Below are positions 35,368-45,029 of a stretch of 64,000 nucleotides of DNA, piece by piece. Each line of letters starts with the position of its first letter. The first letter of the stretch is position 1. Source of the DNA: Rhizobium sp. CB3090 (lineage in GTDB: Bacteria; Pseudomonadota; Alphaproteobacteria; Rhizobiales; Rhizobiaceae); assembly GCF_029714285.1 (NCBI RefSeq), contig NZ_CP121662.1:620001-684000 (forward strand). The letters are read 5' to 3'. Position numbers and translations under genes: made by a program. The notes under the pieces are model-generated. The model ran no database searches and was not told the origin of the DNA. It saw only the letters and a program-made list of their open reading frames with translations.

Positions 35368-35947
35368 GGCCGCACCCGATTTTCTCGAGCTTCGGCATGG
35401 AAAGATCGATAAGACCGGAATTGCCCGCTGCAGGTGAATCCAAGAGCGTCCACACCAAACGGAAGCTGCCGGAAGCGGGCAGCGCCAGCCAATTGCCCGC
35501 CCGTGCATCCGGCGAAACGGTAATAGTGAAGCTCGAATCCGGATTGCGCAGCACGATCCAGGAATTGAGCGCAGACGGCCGGCCGGGAGATTCGCCAAGC
35601 GGCTCGCCGTTATCGCCCGCAATGAACAACGTCCACAGCCGCGCCGGCGGCGTCTGACCGCGGATGCGATAGCTGCATGCCGCCGTCAGCCGCGCGCCGG
35701 AATCATCGTCGGAGGCGGTGAACACCAGCCCCTCCGCAGTGCCATAAAGCAACCGCCCAGCGCGGGCACGATGCGATTTGGCATAGGGATCGGCGTCGAC
35801 CGTCTGCATTTCCGGAAAAGCCTGCCAGGCGCCTAGCTTGATCGCGCCGAAACCGGAGGTCGCATCCAACGCAAAAAGCGTAAATACGATCCCTCCGCCA
35901 AAAGCGATCATCAACGAAAGCGCGACAAGAAGGGGAACCCGGAACAC
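35360..35947 (-). CDS. DUF1214-type membrane-linked protein
   Basis: About 195 residues: an N-terminal helix (FRVPLLVALSLMIAFGGGIVFTLFAL) and a DUF1214 core with GTAEGLVFTASDDDSGARLTAACSYRIRG, PPARLWTLFIAGDNGEPL and FRLVWTLLDSPAAG. Function unknown; homologues accompany DUF1254. The start is uncertain: GTG at 35947 begins the hydrophobic segment, with GAGGA about ten bases upstream; the frame is open to 36139. Translationally coupled to the DUF1254 gene. Confidence 0.72.
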   Translation of the reverse strand: MFRVPLLVALSLMIAFGGGIVFTLFALDATSGFGAIKLGAWQAFPEMQTVDADPYAKSHRARAGRLLYGTAEGLVFTASDDDSGARLTAACSYRIRGQTPPARLWTLFIAGDNGEPLGESPGRPSALNSWIVLRNPDSSFTITVSPDARAGNWLALPASGSFRLVWTLLDSPAAGNSGLIDLSMPKLEKIGCGHV

Positions 35948-36107
35948 TCTAAGATCGTCCTCGTGACCAATCAGAGGGCGATTTATCCCTGATTCTGATG
36001 GGCGGGGAAAGGGCAGGCGATTGTTTGCCGAACTTGCCGCACCAAAAGGAGCGGCGGTAACAGGTCGGTTCGGAGTTGGCGAGCATAAAGGCGCGGGCAG
36101 CCCGATT

Positions 36108-38303
36108 TCACTCCGCCGTCGCCACTTTCTGCGCGGCAAGCGGCGCCGCCGCCTTCAGCTTCTCGCCGATATCGCGCAAGATCCTCGTGGAATCCACCGA
36201 TAGCGAGCGGGGCCGGATGAGCGGGGGCAAGGCGTTGTCGTCGGGCGTTGCAGCTTTTTTTTCAGCCACGGTCTGCGGCTTTTGCACCGGGAAGGGATTG
36301 TCGATGCCGGGGATCGGCTTCAGCACGATGCCCTGGTGGGCATAGTCCATGATCTTCTTGAAGGTCATAGCCGGCAGCGTGCCGCCCGTCATGTTGTTGG
36401 TCGAGGTGTAGTCGTCGTTGCCGAACCAGACAGCGCAGGTGTAATTGCCGGTGAAGCCGATGAACCAGGCGTCGCGATAGGCTTGCGTCGTACCGGTCTT
36501 GCCACCGACGACGATGCCGTGGTCAAGAGCCGCCCTGCGGCCCGTGCCGATCACCGGGATCTGTGTCAGCATCTGGTTCATATAGGAGGTGGCTTTTTCG
36601 CTGAGCACTCGTTTGGCCGGCGGCTCATCGCGATTGAAATCGTAGAGCACCTTGCCGTCGTAGCTCATGATTTGAGCGATGCCATGGCGGCGTGACTGCA
36701 TGCCGTCCGCCGGGAAAACGGCATAGGCGGTTGCCTGATCGAGTACGGTCACTTCCGAGGTGCCGATCGGAATCGTCTTGTCGTTGCGGATCGGCGTTTC
36801 CACACCCAGGTTCTTCGCCATGTCGCGGATCGGCTGGATGCCGAATTTCTCCTTGGCGAGGCGAACTGGAATGGTGTTGATCGACTGCGCGATCGCCTGC
36901 GTCAGCGTCACCTTGCCTTCGTAGCGGTTTTCGTAGTTGTGCGGGCTCCAGTTGCCCCAAGTGATCGGTGCGTCGACGATGGTCGACGTTGGCGTCATGC
37001 CGTTCTCCATGGCGACGGAATAGGTGTAGATCTTGAAGGACGAGCCCGGCTGGCGCAGCGCCTTTGTGGCGCGGTTGAACTGGCTTTCGCCGTAGTCCCG
37101 GCCGCCGACCATGGCACGCACCGCGCCGCCGTTTTCGATCATGACGCTTGCGCCCTGGCTGGCGTGATAGCGCTCGCCGTATTCCATCAGGCTGGATTCG
37201 ACTGAATCCTCTGCCGCTTTCTGCAGGCCCATGTCGATGGTCGTGCGGACGATCAGCGAACGCTCGGGGAAGTGGACAGCCAGCCGTTGCACCTCGTCGA
37301 AGGCCCAATCGAGGAAGAAATCCGGGGATTCGATCTGGGCGCGATCAACGACGGAGGCAGGGTTGCGTCTGGCGGCGATGACTTGTCCCTCGGTCATCAG
37401 ACCGCTTTGCACGAGATTGGTAAGAACATCGTTGGCGCGGGCGCGTGCTGCCGGCAGATTGACATGCGGCGCATATTTCGCCGGCGCCTTGAACAGACCC
37501 GCGAGCATCGCCGCTTCGGCGAGGTTGACGTCAGTGATGCTCTTGCCGAAATAGAACTGCGCTGCCGCGGCGGCACCGAAAGTTCCGCCGCCCATGTAGG
37601 TGCGATCGAGATAGAGGCTTAGGATCTGCTTCTTGGAAAGATTGGCCTCCAGCCAGATCGCCAGGAAGGCTTCCTTGATCTTGCGGTCGATCGAGCGCTC
37701 GTTGCTGAGAAAGATATTCTTGGCAAGCTGTTGCGTCAGCGTGGAGCCGCCCTGAACGACGCCGCCGGCCTGCGCGTTGACGGTCAGCGCCCGGAACAGG
37801 CCGAAGACGTCGATGCCGAAATGGTCGAAGAAGCGCCGATCCTCCGTCGCCAGAACCGCCTTGATGAAATAGTCCGGCAATTGATCCACCGGCACGGAAT
37901 TCTCGTGAATGATGCCGCGATGGCCGATGACATTGCCGTAACGATCGAGGAAGGTCACGGCGAAATTGCCGCGGTTGCGCCAATCTCCTTGCGTGGCTTC
38001 GAAAGCAGGCGCGGCGAGCACGAGCATGACGATGGAACCCGCCGTACCGAGCGTCAGCCCTTCACCGAGCAGTTCGAACAGGATGCGTCTCCAGCCGTGA
38101 GGGCGAAAACGGCGGAAAAAAATGGTAATGTCTTCCCAGAGTTCGGCGAGGCGAAAGCCTGCATTCCACAGGGTAGAGTCGATCCAGGAATCGATGCGCA
38201 GAAAAAAATGCCGCTTCCGGCGCGGCCGCTGCTCCGCTTGGCCTTCCGGCTGTGCATCGGGCTTGGTCTCTGTCCCGTTCTCTGGGTTGGATGGGTCTGA
38301 CAC
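36108..38303 (-). CDS. Class A penicillin-binding protein (PBP1 type)
   Basis: A 731-residue bifunctional glycosyltransferase/transpeptidase that polymerises and crosslinks peptidoglycan. A cytoplasmic N-terminus (charged, Pro/Glu rich) precedes one membrane helix near residues 78-98. The glycosyltransferase domain has EDRRFFDHFG (catalytic Glu), GGSTLTQQLAKN and RKIKEAFLAIWLE. The transpeptidase domain has SSFK (SxxK, about residue 419), the SIN-type triad QSIN and KTGTT. Which PBP1 paralogue is not certain. Intrinsically a target of beta-lactams. Ends 160 bases beyond the DUF1214 gene. Confidence 0.93.
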   Translation of the reverse strand: MSDPSNPENGTETKPDAQPEGQAEQRPRRKRHFFLRIDSWIDSTLWNAGFRLAELWEDITIFFRRFRPHGWRRILFELLGEGLTLGTAGSIVMLVLAAPAFEATQGDWRNRGNFAVTFLDRYGNVIGHRGIIHENSVPVDQLPDYFIKAVLATEDRRFFDHFGIDVFGLFRALTVNAQAGGVVQGGSTLTQQLAKNIFLSNERSIDRKIKEAFLAIWLEANLSKKQILSLYLDRTYMGGGTFGAAAAAQFYFGKSITDVNLAEAAMLAGLFKAPAKYAPHVNLPAARARANDVLTNLVQSGLMTEGQVIAARRNPASVVDRAQIESPDFFLDWAFDEVQRLAVHFPERSLIVRTTIDMGLQKAAEDSVESSLMEYGERYHASQGASVMIENGGAVRAMVGGRDYGESQFNRATKALRQPGSSFKIYTYSVAMENGMTPTSTIVDAPITWGNWSPHNYENRYEGKVTLTQAIAQSINTIPVRLAKEKFGIQPIRDMAKNLGVETPIRNDKTIPIGTSEVTVLDQATAYAVFPADGMQSRRHGIAQIMSYDGKVLYDFNRDEPPAKRVLSEKATSYMNQMLTQIPVIGTGRRAALDHGIVVGGKTGTTQAYRDAWFIGFTGNYTCAVWFGNDDYTSTNNMTGGTLPAMTFKKIMDYAHQGIVLKPIPGIDNPFPVQKPQTVAEKKAATPDDNALPPLIRPRSLSVDSTRILRDIGEKLKAAAPLAAQKVATAE

Positions 38304-38343
38304 GCTCTACTTCCCGACCGCTTTGCCGCTTTGCGCGTTCCCC

Positions 38344-38448
38344 CTACAGCGCCGCGTGTCGCCTGTGACGCGCAAAGGTCGCTGTAGCACTTTAAATCTG
38401 CTGCATAATTTTATCCTTAAATCGATTCCGGTTTAAGGAATTATGCAG
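38344..38448. repeat. Rhizobial intergenic palindromic repeat element
   Basis: Two palindromes: CTACAGCG (38344-38351) with CGCTGTAG (38380-38387), enclosing an inner GACGCGC-type stem, and CTGCATAATT (38401-38410)/AATTATGCAG (38439-38448), which contains CCTTAAA (38415-38421)/TTTAAGG (38432-38438). From memory this sequence is highly repeated between genes in Rhizobium. Sits between the pbp and YcgN genes; function unknown. Confidence 0.7.
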
Positions 38449-38573
38449 AAGGAGACGCAAAGCCTATCCTCTCATAGATTGGCGGATTGAATAATTGGTT
38501 GATTTAGGGAAAAGAACAAGGGACATGCATGCCGCAGCTCGCATTTCCCTCGCGAGCGGCGAGGACGACTATG

Positions 38574-39059
38574 ATGGACGACATACCTTTCTGGAAAAGC
38601 AAGACCCTGACGGAGATGAGCACACCCGAATGGGAAAGCCTGTGTGACGGCTGTGGTCTCTGTTGTCTTAACAAGCTCGAGGAGTGGGATTCGGGCGACG
38701 TCTATTTCACGTCCATCCGCTGCAAGTTGATGGACGGCGAAAGCTGTCGCTGCACCAGCTACCCGAACCGCTGGGATTTCGTGCCCGACTGCGTGCAACT
38801 GACGCCGGAAAAAGTTCCGGAGCTGGAATGGTTGCCGCCTACATGCGCCTATCGCCTCGTCAACGAGGGGCGTGATCTCTACTGGTGGCATCCGCTGATA
38901 TCGGGCGATCCGGAAACGGTGCATATCGCCCGCGTTTCGGCACGCGGCCGCACGGTCAGCGAAAACGATGTCGATCTCGATGATTTCGAGGAATATATCG
39001 TCGATTGGCCGTTGACCGTCGAAGAGGACATGGAAGCTAGTCCCCCGGCAAAGCCATAG
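38574..39059 (+). CDS. YcgN/UPF0260 cysteine-cluster protein
   Basis: A 161-residue member of UPF0260. Hallmark: [17 protein letters not shown], then IRCKLMD and [10 protein letters not shown], then DCVQL and CAYRL, giving a cysteine cluster likely to bind zinc or iron-sulfur. Function unknown. ATG at 38574 is eight bases from GAGGA; the preceding ATG at 38571 is equally usable. The 3' end overlaps the convergent MmcQ gene by 23 bases. Confidence 0.88.
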   Translation: MDDIPFWKSKTLTEMSTPEWESLCDGCGLCCLNKLEEWDSGDVYFTSIRCKLMDGESCRCTSYPNRWDFVPDCVQLTPEKVPELEWLPPTCAYRLVNEGRDLYWWHPLISGDPETVHIARVSARGRTVSENDVDLDDFEEYIVDWPLTVEEDMEASPPAKP

Positions 39060-39366
39060 ATTTCGGGGCCACGTTTCGCCAGCCCTGCCGCACGAGCCCG
39101 TATATTATGTCATCATCCAGCATATGGTGGAAAAGCCGTGTCCAGCCCTTGAGCCCCCAGGCGCCCGGCACGGCGAGAATATGCTGCGGTATGGTTGCCA
39201 GCACCATCTGCTGCTGGTCGGGCGTCAGCTTGACGACGCAGAATTCCGGGCCCGGAAGCGTCAGGTAAATTTTCCCGCGAACGCGAAAATCCCGGTTTCC
39301 AAAATGCGAGCTCTCCACCGTTTCCGGCAGGCTGTGCGCAAAGGAAATGAGGTCGTCGTCGGTCAT
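39037..39366 (-). CDS. MmcQ/YjbR family protein
   Basis: A 109-residue cytoplasmic protein of the MmcQ/YjbR family, a fold resembling CyaY and predicted to bind DNA. Start [36 protein letters not shown] and end [29 protein letters not shown] are typical. Function not established. The ATG at 39366 opens the family sequence. Confidence 0.87.
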   Translation of the reverse strand: MTDDDLISFAHSLPETVESSHFGNRDFRVRGKIYLTLPGPEFCVVKLTPDQQQMVLATIPQHILAVPGAWGLKGWTRLFHHMLDDDIIYGLVRQGWRNVAPKSMALPGD

Positions 39367-39524
39367 GATCCAAAGATTAACATACAAGCGAAGTGCGCTG
39401 TAGGCACCCGCGTCGCTCCGCCTCGTGCGACGAAACGGCCGCCCACCGAGGCCGGCTCCTCGTTGAAATGAGCGGGTGCGCATGATATCGCGCGGTGCCT
39501 TCGCCAATGCATGGGAGCCTCCGC

Positions 39525-39833
39525 GTGATCCGTCATATCGTCTTCTTCACCGTTCCCGATCGCGCCAATCTCGAAGCCGTACGGTCCGGCCTGTCGATCC
39601 TGACGGCTATTCCGCATGCCCGCCTGCTCGAGATCGGAACGAATGTGAAGACCGATCAGCTCGGCACCGATGTCGACCTTGTCGTCTATGGCGAATTCGA
39701 CGATGAGGCGGCCTTGGCGGCCTACAAGGCGCATCCGAACTATCAGCTTTCCATCGAGCGCGTTCGCCCGTTGCGTGAAATGCGGATTGCGGCGGACTAT
39801 GAGAGCACGACGGCGGTACGGAAGCCCGTTTAG
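39525..39833 (+). CDS. Dabb (stress-responsive A/B barrel) family protein
   Basis: About 102 residues of the Dabb family, which forms dimeric ferredoxin-like barrels. IRHIVFFTVPDRANLEAVRSGLSIL and VDLVVYGEFDDEAALAAYKAHPNYQ are characteristic. GTG at 39525 is chosen: a GGGAG site lies seven bases upstream, and the residues before it do not fit. Role unknown. Confidence 0.84.
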   Translation: MIRHIVFFTVPDRANLEAVRSGLSILTAIPHARLLEIGTNVKTDQLGTDVDLVVYGEFDDEAALAAYKAHPNYQLSIERVRPLREMRIAADYESTTAVRKPV

Positions 39834-40365
39834 CAAAGTGCTTCGCTAGAAGAATAGCTATTCGTCAATCTTTTTGAGAGGCTGGGCAGTCTCGCGGAAT
39901 CAAGTTCACCGCATCCGGATTCATCGCGCGAAGTTTCTGACTCAACTTCTCACGCCCTGGACTCAATGCTCGAAAACATGGCGCGAAGCGATTCGAAAGA
40001 CTCAAGAAAACCGCTGTGCTTTACGTGCGCAAATACGGGAAGGCCGGTTGCGTCGGCCCGATAGAGTATCGCCGCTTATCGCGAGCTTATGCGCTGATGA
40101 TAATCAAGATAGATTAAAATTGACTGACTTTTGTCGTGCGCGCCTTCAATGCGGGTTCGGTGACTGAGATTGGAGCGTTTGGCGAGCCGCTGCCGTCGCA
40201 TCGCCGATATCGTCGCAGGCAGGTCGAATGAACACAAAGGCTTAAAGGGAATGGACGCCGGCCCGCACGTTCTGCGCGTGGAAAATTACGCCCCATTCAT
40301 TTGCCATTCAGGCGCGTTTGGGTAAATATTTGCTCAAGTTAATGTCCCCGTGGGAAGTCTCGAGC
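39834..40365 (+). other. Intergenic region upstream of feuN, no gene supported
   Basis: 532 bases. A palindrome GAATAGCTATTC occurs near 39852-39863. Short open frames at 39977 and on the minus strand at 40296 lack ribosome sites and protein-like composition. Promoter of the feuN gene presumably lies at the right end. Confidence 0.4.
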
Positions 40366-40614
40366 ATGGCATCATTTTTGAGCATAGCAGCAGCGGCCGC
40401 CATCATGGCCGGCTCGGCTGTTCTGCCGACGCCGACGCCGACCCTGGTGGCGCGTGCGAACAGCGATTGCAGCGAGGCCGCCGCCGAAGTGGTTGCAAAG
40501 ACAGGGGGGCAGCTTCTTTCCGCACAGCCCTCAGGCGACAGCTGCGTCATCACCGTTCTCGTCCAGGGCAACGGCCAGCGGCCGCGCAAGGTGACGATGA
40601 AGGTGCCGATGTAG
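40366..40614 (+). CDS. feuN: FeuN-like small periplasmic protein
   Basis: An 82-residue secreted protein: signal peptide ASFLSIAAAAAIMAGSAVLPT, then mature part DCSEAAAEVVAKTGGQLLSAQPSGDSCVITVLVQGNGQRPRKVTMKVPM, with two cysteines. In Sinorhizobium meliloti a small periplasmic protein, FeuN, is encoded immediately upstream of feuP and restrains the sensor FeuQ; this gene has the same position, size and export signal, so I assign feuN. The assignment rests on synteny rather than on a family motif. ATG at 40366 is preferred over the upstream frame from 40318. 137 bases before feuP. Confidence 0.7.
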   Translation: MASFLSIAAAAAIMAGSAVLPTPTPTLVARANSDCSEAAAEVVAKTGGQLLSAQPSGDSCVITVLVQGNGQRPRKVTMKVPM

Positions 40615-40751
40615 GTGGAAACACGTTCACACCGATGCACAAAGGGACTCTCTAACGCTTTGAATCTCAGCTAAAATCTTTATGGCCGAGCGATTCCACC
40701 CCGGCCTGATTTGCAGTACTATTTCTCGAACCGGGGAAATTGGGTCGAAAG

Positions 40752-41423
40752 ATGCGCATTCTTATAGTCGAAGACGATGTCAATTTGAATCGGCAGCTTG
40801 CCGAAGCTCTGAAAGAGGCAGGCTATGTGGTCGATACCGCCTTCGACGGCGAGGAGGGGCATTTTCTCGGTGAGACCGAGCCCTATGACGCCATCATTCT
40901 CGATATCGGCTTGCCGGAGATGGACGGGATCACCGTGCTGGAGAAATGGCGCGGTGCGGGCCGGGGGACGCCGGTGCTGATCCTGACGGCTCGTGACCGC
41001 TGGAGTGACAAGGTCGCCGGCATCGATGCGGGCGCCGACGATTATGTCGCAAAGCCTTTTCACGTAGAAGAGGTGTTGGCCCGCATCCGGGCGTTGATCC
41101 GCCGCGCCGCCGGTCATTCGTCCTCTGAAATCATCTGCGGTCCCGTGCGCCTCGATACCAAGAGCTCGAAGGCCACCGTCGACGGCAAACCGCTGAAGCT
41201 GACCTCGCACGAGTACAGGCTGCTTGCCTATCTCATGCATCACAAGGGCGAAGTCGTCTCGCGAACGGAGCTGGTCGAGCACATGTATGACCAGGATTTC
41301 GACCGCGATTCCAATACGATTGAAGTTTTCGTCGGCCGCCTGCGCAAGAAGATGGGCGTCGACCTGATCGAAACAGTGCGGGGTCTCGGCTATCGTATCC
41401 AAGCGCCGACCAATGCGAATTAA
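40752..41423 (+). CDS. feuP: FeuP, OmpR/PhoP-family response regulator
   Basis: A 223-residue response regulator: receiver domain residues 1-120 with Asp8/Asp9, phosphoacceptor Asp51 (IILDIGLPEMDG) and Lys in AKPF; then an OmpR-type winged-helix domain ending FVGRLRKKMGVDLIETVRGLGYRI. FeuP of S. meliloti, an osmotically responsive regulator, activates ndvA (cyclic glucan export) and others. ATG at 40752 is the family N-terminus (MRILIVEDD); a TTG at 40740 is less likely. Overlaps feuQ by 11 bases. Confidence 0.9.
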   Translation: MRILIVEDDVNLNRQLAEALKEAGYVVDTAFDGEEGHFLGETEPYDAIILDIGLPEMDGITVLEKWRGAGRGTPVLILTARDRWSDKVAGIDAGADDYVAKPFHVEEVLARIRALIRRAAGHSSSEIICGPVRLDTKSSKATVDGKPLKLTSHEYRLLAYLMHHKGEVVSRTELVEHMYDQDFDRDSNTIEVFVGRLRKKMGVDLIETVRGLGYRIQAPTNAN

Positions 41424-42810
41424 GTCACTCACCGCCCGCGTCCTGTTGTTGACCACACTCTGGTCCGCCGTGGCGTTGGTGGTGATCGGCCTCGTCATCT
41501 CCAATATCTATCGCAAGAGCGCCGAACGCGGTTTTCAGGACCTGCTGCGGGCGCAGCTCTATAACGTCATCAACTCCGTGACGATCGGTGACCAGGGCGC
41601 GCTGTCGGGCAGTCCGCAGCTTGGCGACCTGCGTTTCGCTCAGCCGAAGACCGGCTGGTACTGGATGGTCGAGCCGCTCGGCACCTATACGGCGACGCCA
41701 TTGGTCTCGCCCTCGCTCGGCGCGTCGAGCCTGCCCGTTCTCTCGGTCCTGGAAGCGCCTTTCGACAAGAATTACGAGCGTTACTACATCGTCACCGACG
41801 CCTTCGGAAACCAGGTGCAGGTCGCCGAGACCGAGGTCGTGCTCGATACCGACGGACGCGCCGCGCGCTTCCGCGTCACCGGCAACGTCGCTGTGGTGGA
41901 GGACGATGTCCGCAATTTCTCCCACAGCCTCTATTTCGCGCTCGTCGGTTTCGGCGTCGGCAGTCTCATCGTCAACGCCCTCGCCATTCTCTACGGCTTG
42001 ATGCCTCTCGATAAGGCGCGTGGGGCTCTGGAGCGCATCCGCGCTGGTGAGAGCGAACGATTGCATGGCGATTTCCCGCGCGAAATCCTGCCGCTCGCCA
42101 ATGAGGTCAATGCCCTTATCGACAGCAACCGCCGTATCGTGGAGCGGGCGCGCATGCAGGTCGGCAACCTTGCCCATTCGCTGAAGACGCCGATCGCGGT
42201 TTTGCTGAACGAGTCCCGCGTGCTGGAACGCTCGCATGGCGACCTCGTCAAAAACCAGGCCGAGGTCATGCAGGGGCAGGTGCAATCCTATCTAAACCGT
42301 GCCCGGATCGCCGCGCAGCGCGAATCCGTGCTTGCCCGCACTGACGCGGAGCCGGCGCTGGAGCGGCTGGTGCGCGTCATGCGGCGGCTCAATGCCGATA
42401 AGGAATTCGAGCTTTCCGTTTCGCCGAACCTGTCGCTCGCCATGGAGCAGCAGGATCTGGAGGAAACGGTCGGCAATCTCCTGGAAAATGCCGCGCGTTT
42501 TGCCGAGCGTAAGGTGCGCGTTGCCGCCAACGAAGCGCCGGCCGACGTGAAGGGCATCGATCCGGCGCGGCGCCATTGGGTGGAACTGGTGGTCGAGGAC
42601 GATGGGCCGGGCCTGGAGCCGGATCAGATCCGCGAGGCGATGAAGCGCGGCCGCCGGCTGGATGAAAGCAAGCCGGGCACCGGTCTCGGCCTGTCGATCG
42701 TCAGCGAGATCACCAATGAATATCAGGGGCGGTTCGAGCTGTCCCGCGGCACTTGGGGCGGACTTCGCGCCAGCCTAATTCTACCGGGGGTAACAAAGGA
42801 TGTTGCTTGA
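41413..42810 (+). CDS. feuQ: FeuQ, sensor histidine kinase
   Basis: A 465-residue PhoQ-like kinase: transmembrane helix 1 (VLLLTTLWSAVALVVIGLVI), a periplasmic domain of about 140 residues, helix 2 near 174-195, a HAMP-like linker, HisKA with His255 in GNLAHSLKTPIAVL, and an HATPase with NLLENAARFAERK, EDDGPGLEP and GTGLGLSIVSEI. Partners FeuP; the periplasmic domain is the proposed target of FeuN. Overlaps feuP by 11 bases, so the pair is co-translated. Confidence 0.91.
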   Translation: MRIKSLTARVLLLTTLWSAVALVVIGLVISNIYRKSAERGFQDLLRAQLYNVINSVTIGDQGALSGSPQLGDLRFAQPKTGWYWMVEPLGTYTATPLVSPSLGASSLPVLSVLEAPFDKNYERYYIVTDAFGNQVQVAETEVVLDTDGRAARFRVTGNVAVVEDDVRNFSHSLYFALVGFGVGSLIVNALAILYGLMPLDKARGALERIRAGESERLHGDFPREILPLANEVNALIDSNRRIVERARMQVGNLAHSLKTPIAVLLNESRVLERSHGDLVKNQAEVMQGQVQSYLNRARIAAQRESVLARTDAEPALERLVRVMRRLNADKEFELSVSPNLSLAMEQQDLEETVGNLLENAARFAERKVRVAANEAPADVKGIDPARRHWVELVVEDDGPGLEPDQIREAMKRGRRLDESKPGTGLGLSIVSEITNEYQGRFELSRGTWGGLRASLILPGVTKDVA

Positions 42811-42901
42811 TGCGCGGCATGATGCCAGAAAGGCGGTGTGCGCCATGGTGATGCTGCATCGCAGTACCTCTAGTTTTGCTCGTTGATACTGGTTCGGTTG
42901 T

Positions 42902-43336
42902 ATGAAGCTTCGTACTTTTTTTCTGATTGCTCCGTCCTTTGTTGCCGTCACCGCCCTTTCCGGCTGCTCGACCACGAGCGGCAAAGGCGGCGTCACGGGC
43001 TTTTTCTCGTCCTCCGACAAACCGGCAGCCTCGGCGCGTTACATCGCGGCGTTGGAGGGCGGCATCGTCGGCCGTACAGGCATCAAGCTCAGCGACAATG
43101 ACAAGCAACGGGCGCTGGAAGCGGAATATCGGGCGCTGGAAACCGCACCGCTCGGCCAACCCGTCGCCTGGTCCGGCAGGAACGTCAGCGGCCAGGTCGT
43201 GGCCGCCGCTCCCTATCAGGTCGGTTCGCAAAATTGCCGCCAATACACCCATACCATCACGGTCGACGACAAGCCGACCCAGGCGAGGGGCGCTGCCTGC
43301 CGCAACGACGACGGCACCTGGACGCCGCTGAACTAG
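42902..43336 (+). CDS. RT0821/Lpp0805-type surface lipoprotein
   Basis: A 144-residue lipoprotein: signal with lipobox ALSGC (Cys20 would be lipidated), then a low-complexity Ser-rich stretch, then a small folded domain including ALEGGIVGRTGIKLSDNDKQRALEAEYRALETAPLGQPVAW and CRQYTHTITVDDKP, which matches the 17-kDa surface antigen-type family of alphaproteobacteria. Function unknown. Between feuQ and the ccm operon. Confidence 0.86.
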   Translation: MKLRTFFLIAPSFVAVTALSGCSTTSGKGGVTGFFSSSDKPAASARYIAALEGGIVGRTGIKLSDNDKQRALEAEYRALETAPLGQPVAWSGRNVSGQVVAAAPYQVGSQNCRQYTHTITVDDKPTQARGAACRNDDGTWTPLN

Positions 43337-43431
43337 TTCCGCACTCTGGAAATCGCGGCTAAACGCCTCAAATCTTCGTCAGCGGGGCTTTCACGGTTGG
43401 AATAAGCGCCCCGTTAAAGTATTGGGCGTCT

Positions 43432-44583
43432 ATGCTGTTCTGGATTCTCGTGGCCGTTCTGACGGCCGTTGTCGGTGCCGTCCTGCTCTATCCCCTTTTG
43501 CGTGGAGCAAAGGTGGCTGACGACGGTCGTGCCGGCGAAGCTGCCGTCTATCGCGATCAACTTCGGGAGCTGGATCGCGATCTCGCGGGCGGCCTGATTT
43601 CCCCCGAAGAGGCCGGCTATGCTCGCGCCGAAATCGGTCGCCGCCTTCTTGCCGTCTCGAATGCCAGACCGAGCGCCACCGAGAAGCCGGTGGGCGGCCA
43701 TTACTTTTCTCAGGCCTTCATTATCATCCTGCTGCCGGTTATCTGCCTCTGTCTCTATCTTGCCGTGGGCAATCCCGGCCTGCCGTCGCAGCCGCTGCAA
43801 GCGCGCCTCGATCATCCCGGCAACGATCTCGCCATCTCGATCGTCAAGGTGGAGCAGCATCTGGCGCAGCATCCGGATGACGGCAAGGGTTGGGAAGTGC
43901 TTGCGCCGATCTACCTGAAGACCAACCGCATCGGCGACGCCGAACTCGCCTATCGCAATGTCATCCGCCTCCTCGGCCCTAATGCCGAGCGGCTTGGCAA
44001 CCTTGGCGAAATCCTGATCATGAAGGCTGACGGCGTCGTGACGGCGGAGGCGCGCAGCTCATTGCAGCAATCCCTTGCGCTCGAGCCGAACAATCCCCGT
44101 GCGCTCTTCTATCTCGCGCTTGCGTTGGAGCAGGACGGCAAGACGGCGGAGGCAAAGACGGCCTTCGAGGCGCTGGCGCAGCAATCGCCTCCCGATGCGC
44201 CCTGGATGGTTGCCGTCAATGACCATATCGCCAAGAACGGCGGCGCGGCCGCTATGGCGGCGGCAGGGTCGGCCAATACCAATGCGCCCGGAAACCCGAC
44301 CAGCGAGCAGGTTGCCGCCGCCGATACGATGAACGCTGGCGATCGTCAGCAGATGATCCGCGGCATGGTCGCGAGCCTCGACGCCAAGCTTAGGGAAGAC
44401 CCGAAGAATTTCGAAGGATGGATGCGGCTGATCCGCTCCTATGCCGTGCTGAACGACAAGGATCGCGCCGCGGCTGCGCTAAAGCGCGGCTTGCAGGCCT
44501 TCCCAGCCGATGGCGACGAAGGCAAGCAGCTTCTGTCACTGGCGAAGGAGCTTGGATTGCCGACGGAGGTGACGCAGCAATGA
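43432..44583 (+). CDS. ccmI: CcmI (CycH), cytochrome c maturation TPR protein
   Basis: A 383-residue protein of the CcmI/CycH family, which holds apocytochrome c and delivers it for haem ligation. Helices [21 protein letters not shown] and [17 protein letters not shown] bracket a cytoplasmic loop with [22 protein letters not shown]; the periplasmic C-terminal part has tetratricopeptide repeats ([48 protein letters not shown]). First gene of a ccmI-E-F-H operon; it stops four bases after ccmE begins. Confidence 0.93.
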   Translation: MLFWILVAVLTAVVGAVLLYPLLRGAKVADDGRAGEAAVYRDQLRELDRDLAGGLISPEEAGYARAEIGRRLLAVSNARPSATEKPVGGHYFSQAFIIILLPVICLCLYLAVGNPGLPSQPLQARLDHPGNDLAISIVKVEQHLAQHPDDGKGWEVLAPIYLKTNRIGDAELAYRNVIRLLGPNAERLGNLGEILIMKADGVVTAEARSSLQQSLALEPNNPRALFYLALALEQDGKTAEAKTAFEALAQQSPPDAPWMVAVNDHIAKNGGAAAMAAAGSANTNAPGNPTSEQVAAADTMNAGDRQQMIRGMVASLDAKLREDPKNFEGWMRLIRSYAVLNDKDRAAAALKRGLQAFPADGDEGKQLLSLAKELGLPTEVTQQ

Positions 44584-45029
44584 CCCGCAAGCAGAAACGT
44601 CTGGCCGTCATTGCCGGCGGCATGAGCTTCATCGCCGCCGCCGTGCTGCTCGTTCTCTTCGCCTTCAGCCAATCGGTCGCCTATTTCTATATGCCGGCCG
44701 ACCTCGCCAAGAATCCGGTCAGCGCCGGTACGCTGATCCGCCTCGGCGGCCTCGTCGGTCGGGGCAGCCTGGTGCGCGGCCAGGGAACGCAGGTTCAGTT
44801 TTCCGTCACCGACGGCACGGACGCGATCAAAGTCAAATATAATGGTATCCTGCCGGATCTCTTTCGCGAGGGGCAGGGGGTGGTCACCGAAGGCAGATTC
44901 GAGCCCGGCAGCGACGTCTTTGTTGCCGACAGTGTGCTTGCCAAGCATGACGAGCGCTATATGCCGAAGGAAGTCGCCGACAAGCTGAAGGCGGACGGCG
45001 TCTGGAAAGGCGAGGAAGCAAGCCAATGA
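44580..45029 (+). CDS. ccmE: CcmE (CycJ), haem chaperone
   Basis: A 149-residue membrane-anchored haem chaperone. It begins [25 protein letters not shown] (membrane anchor) and contains [11 protein letters not shown], in which His is the residue that covalently binds haem. It receives haem from CcmC and gives it to CcmF. Overlaps ccmI by ATGA and ccmF by four bases. Confidence 0.94.
   Translation: MTRKQKRLAVIAGGMSFIAAAVLLVLFAFSQSVAYFYMPADLAKNPVSAGTLIRLGGLVGRGSLVRGQGTQVQFSVTDGTDAIKVKYNGILPDLFREGQGVVTEGRFEPGSDVFVADSVLAKHDERYMPKEVADKLKADGVWKGEEASQ

Noticed and set aside
39977..40107. Short plus-strand open frames before feuN
   Set aside because: No ribosome site, no protein-like composition and no recalled relatives.
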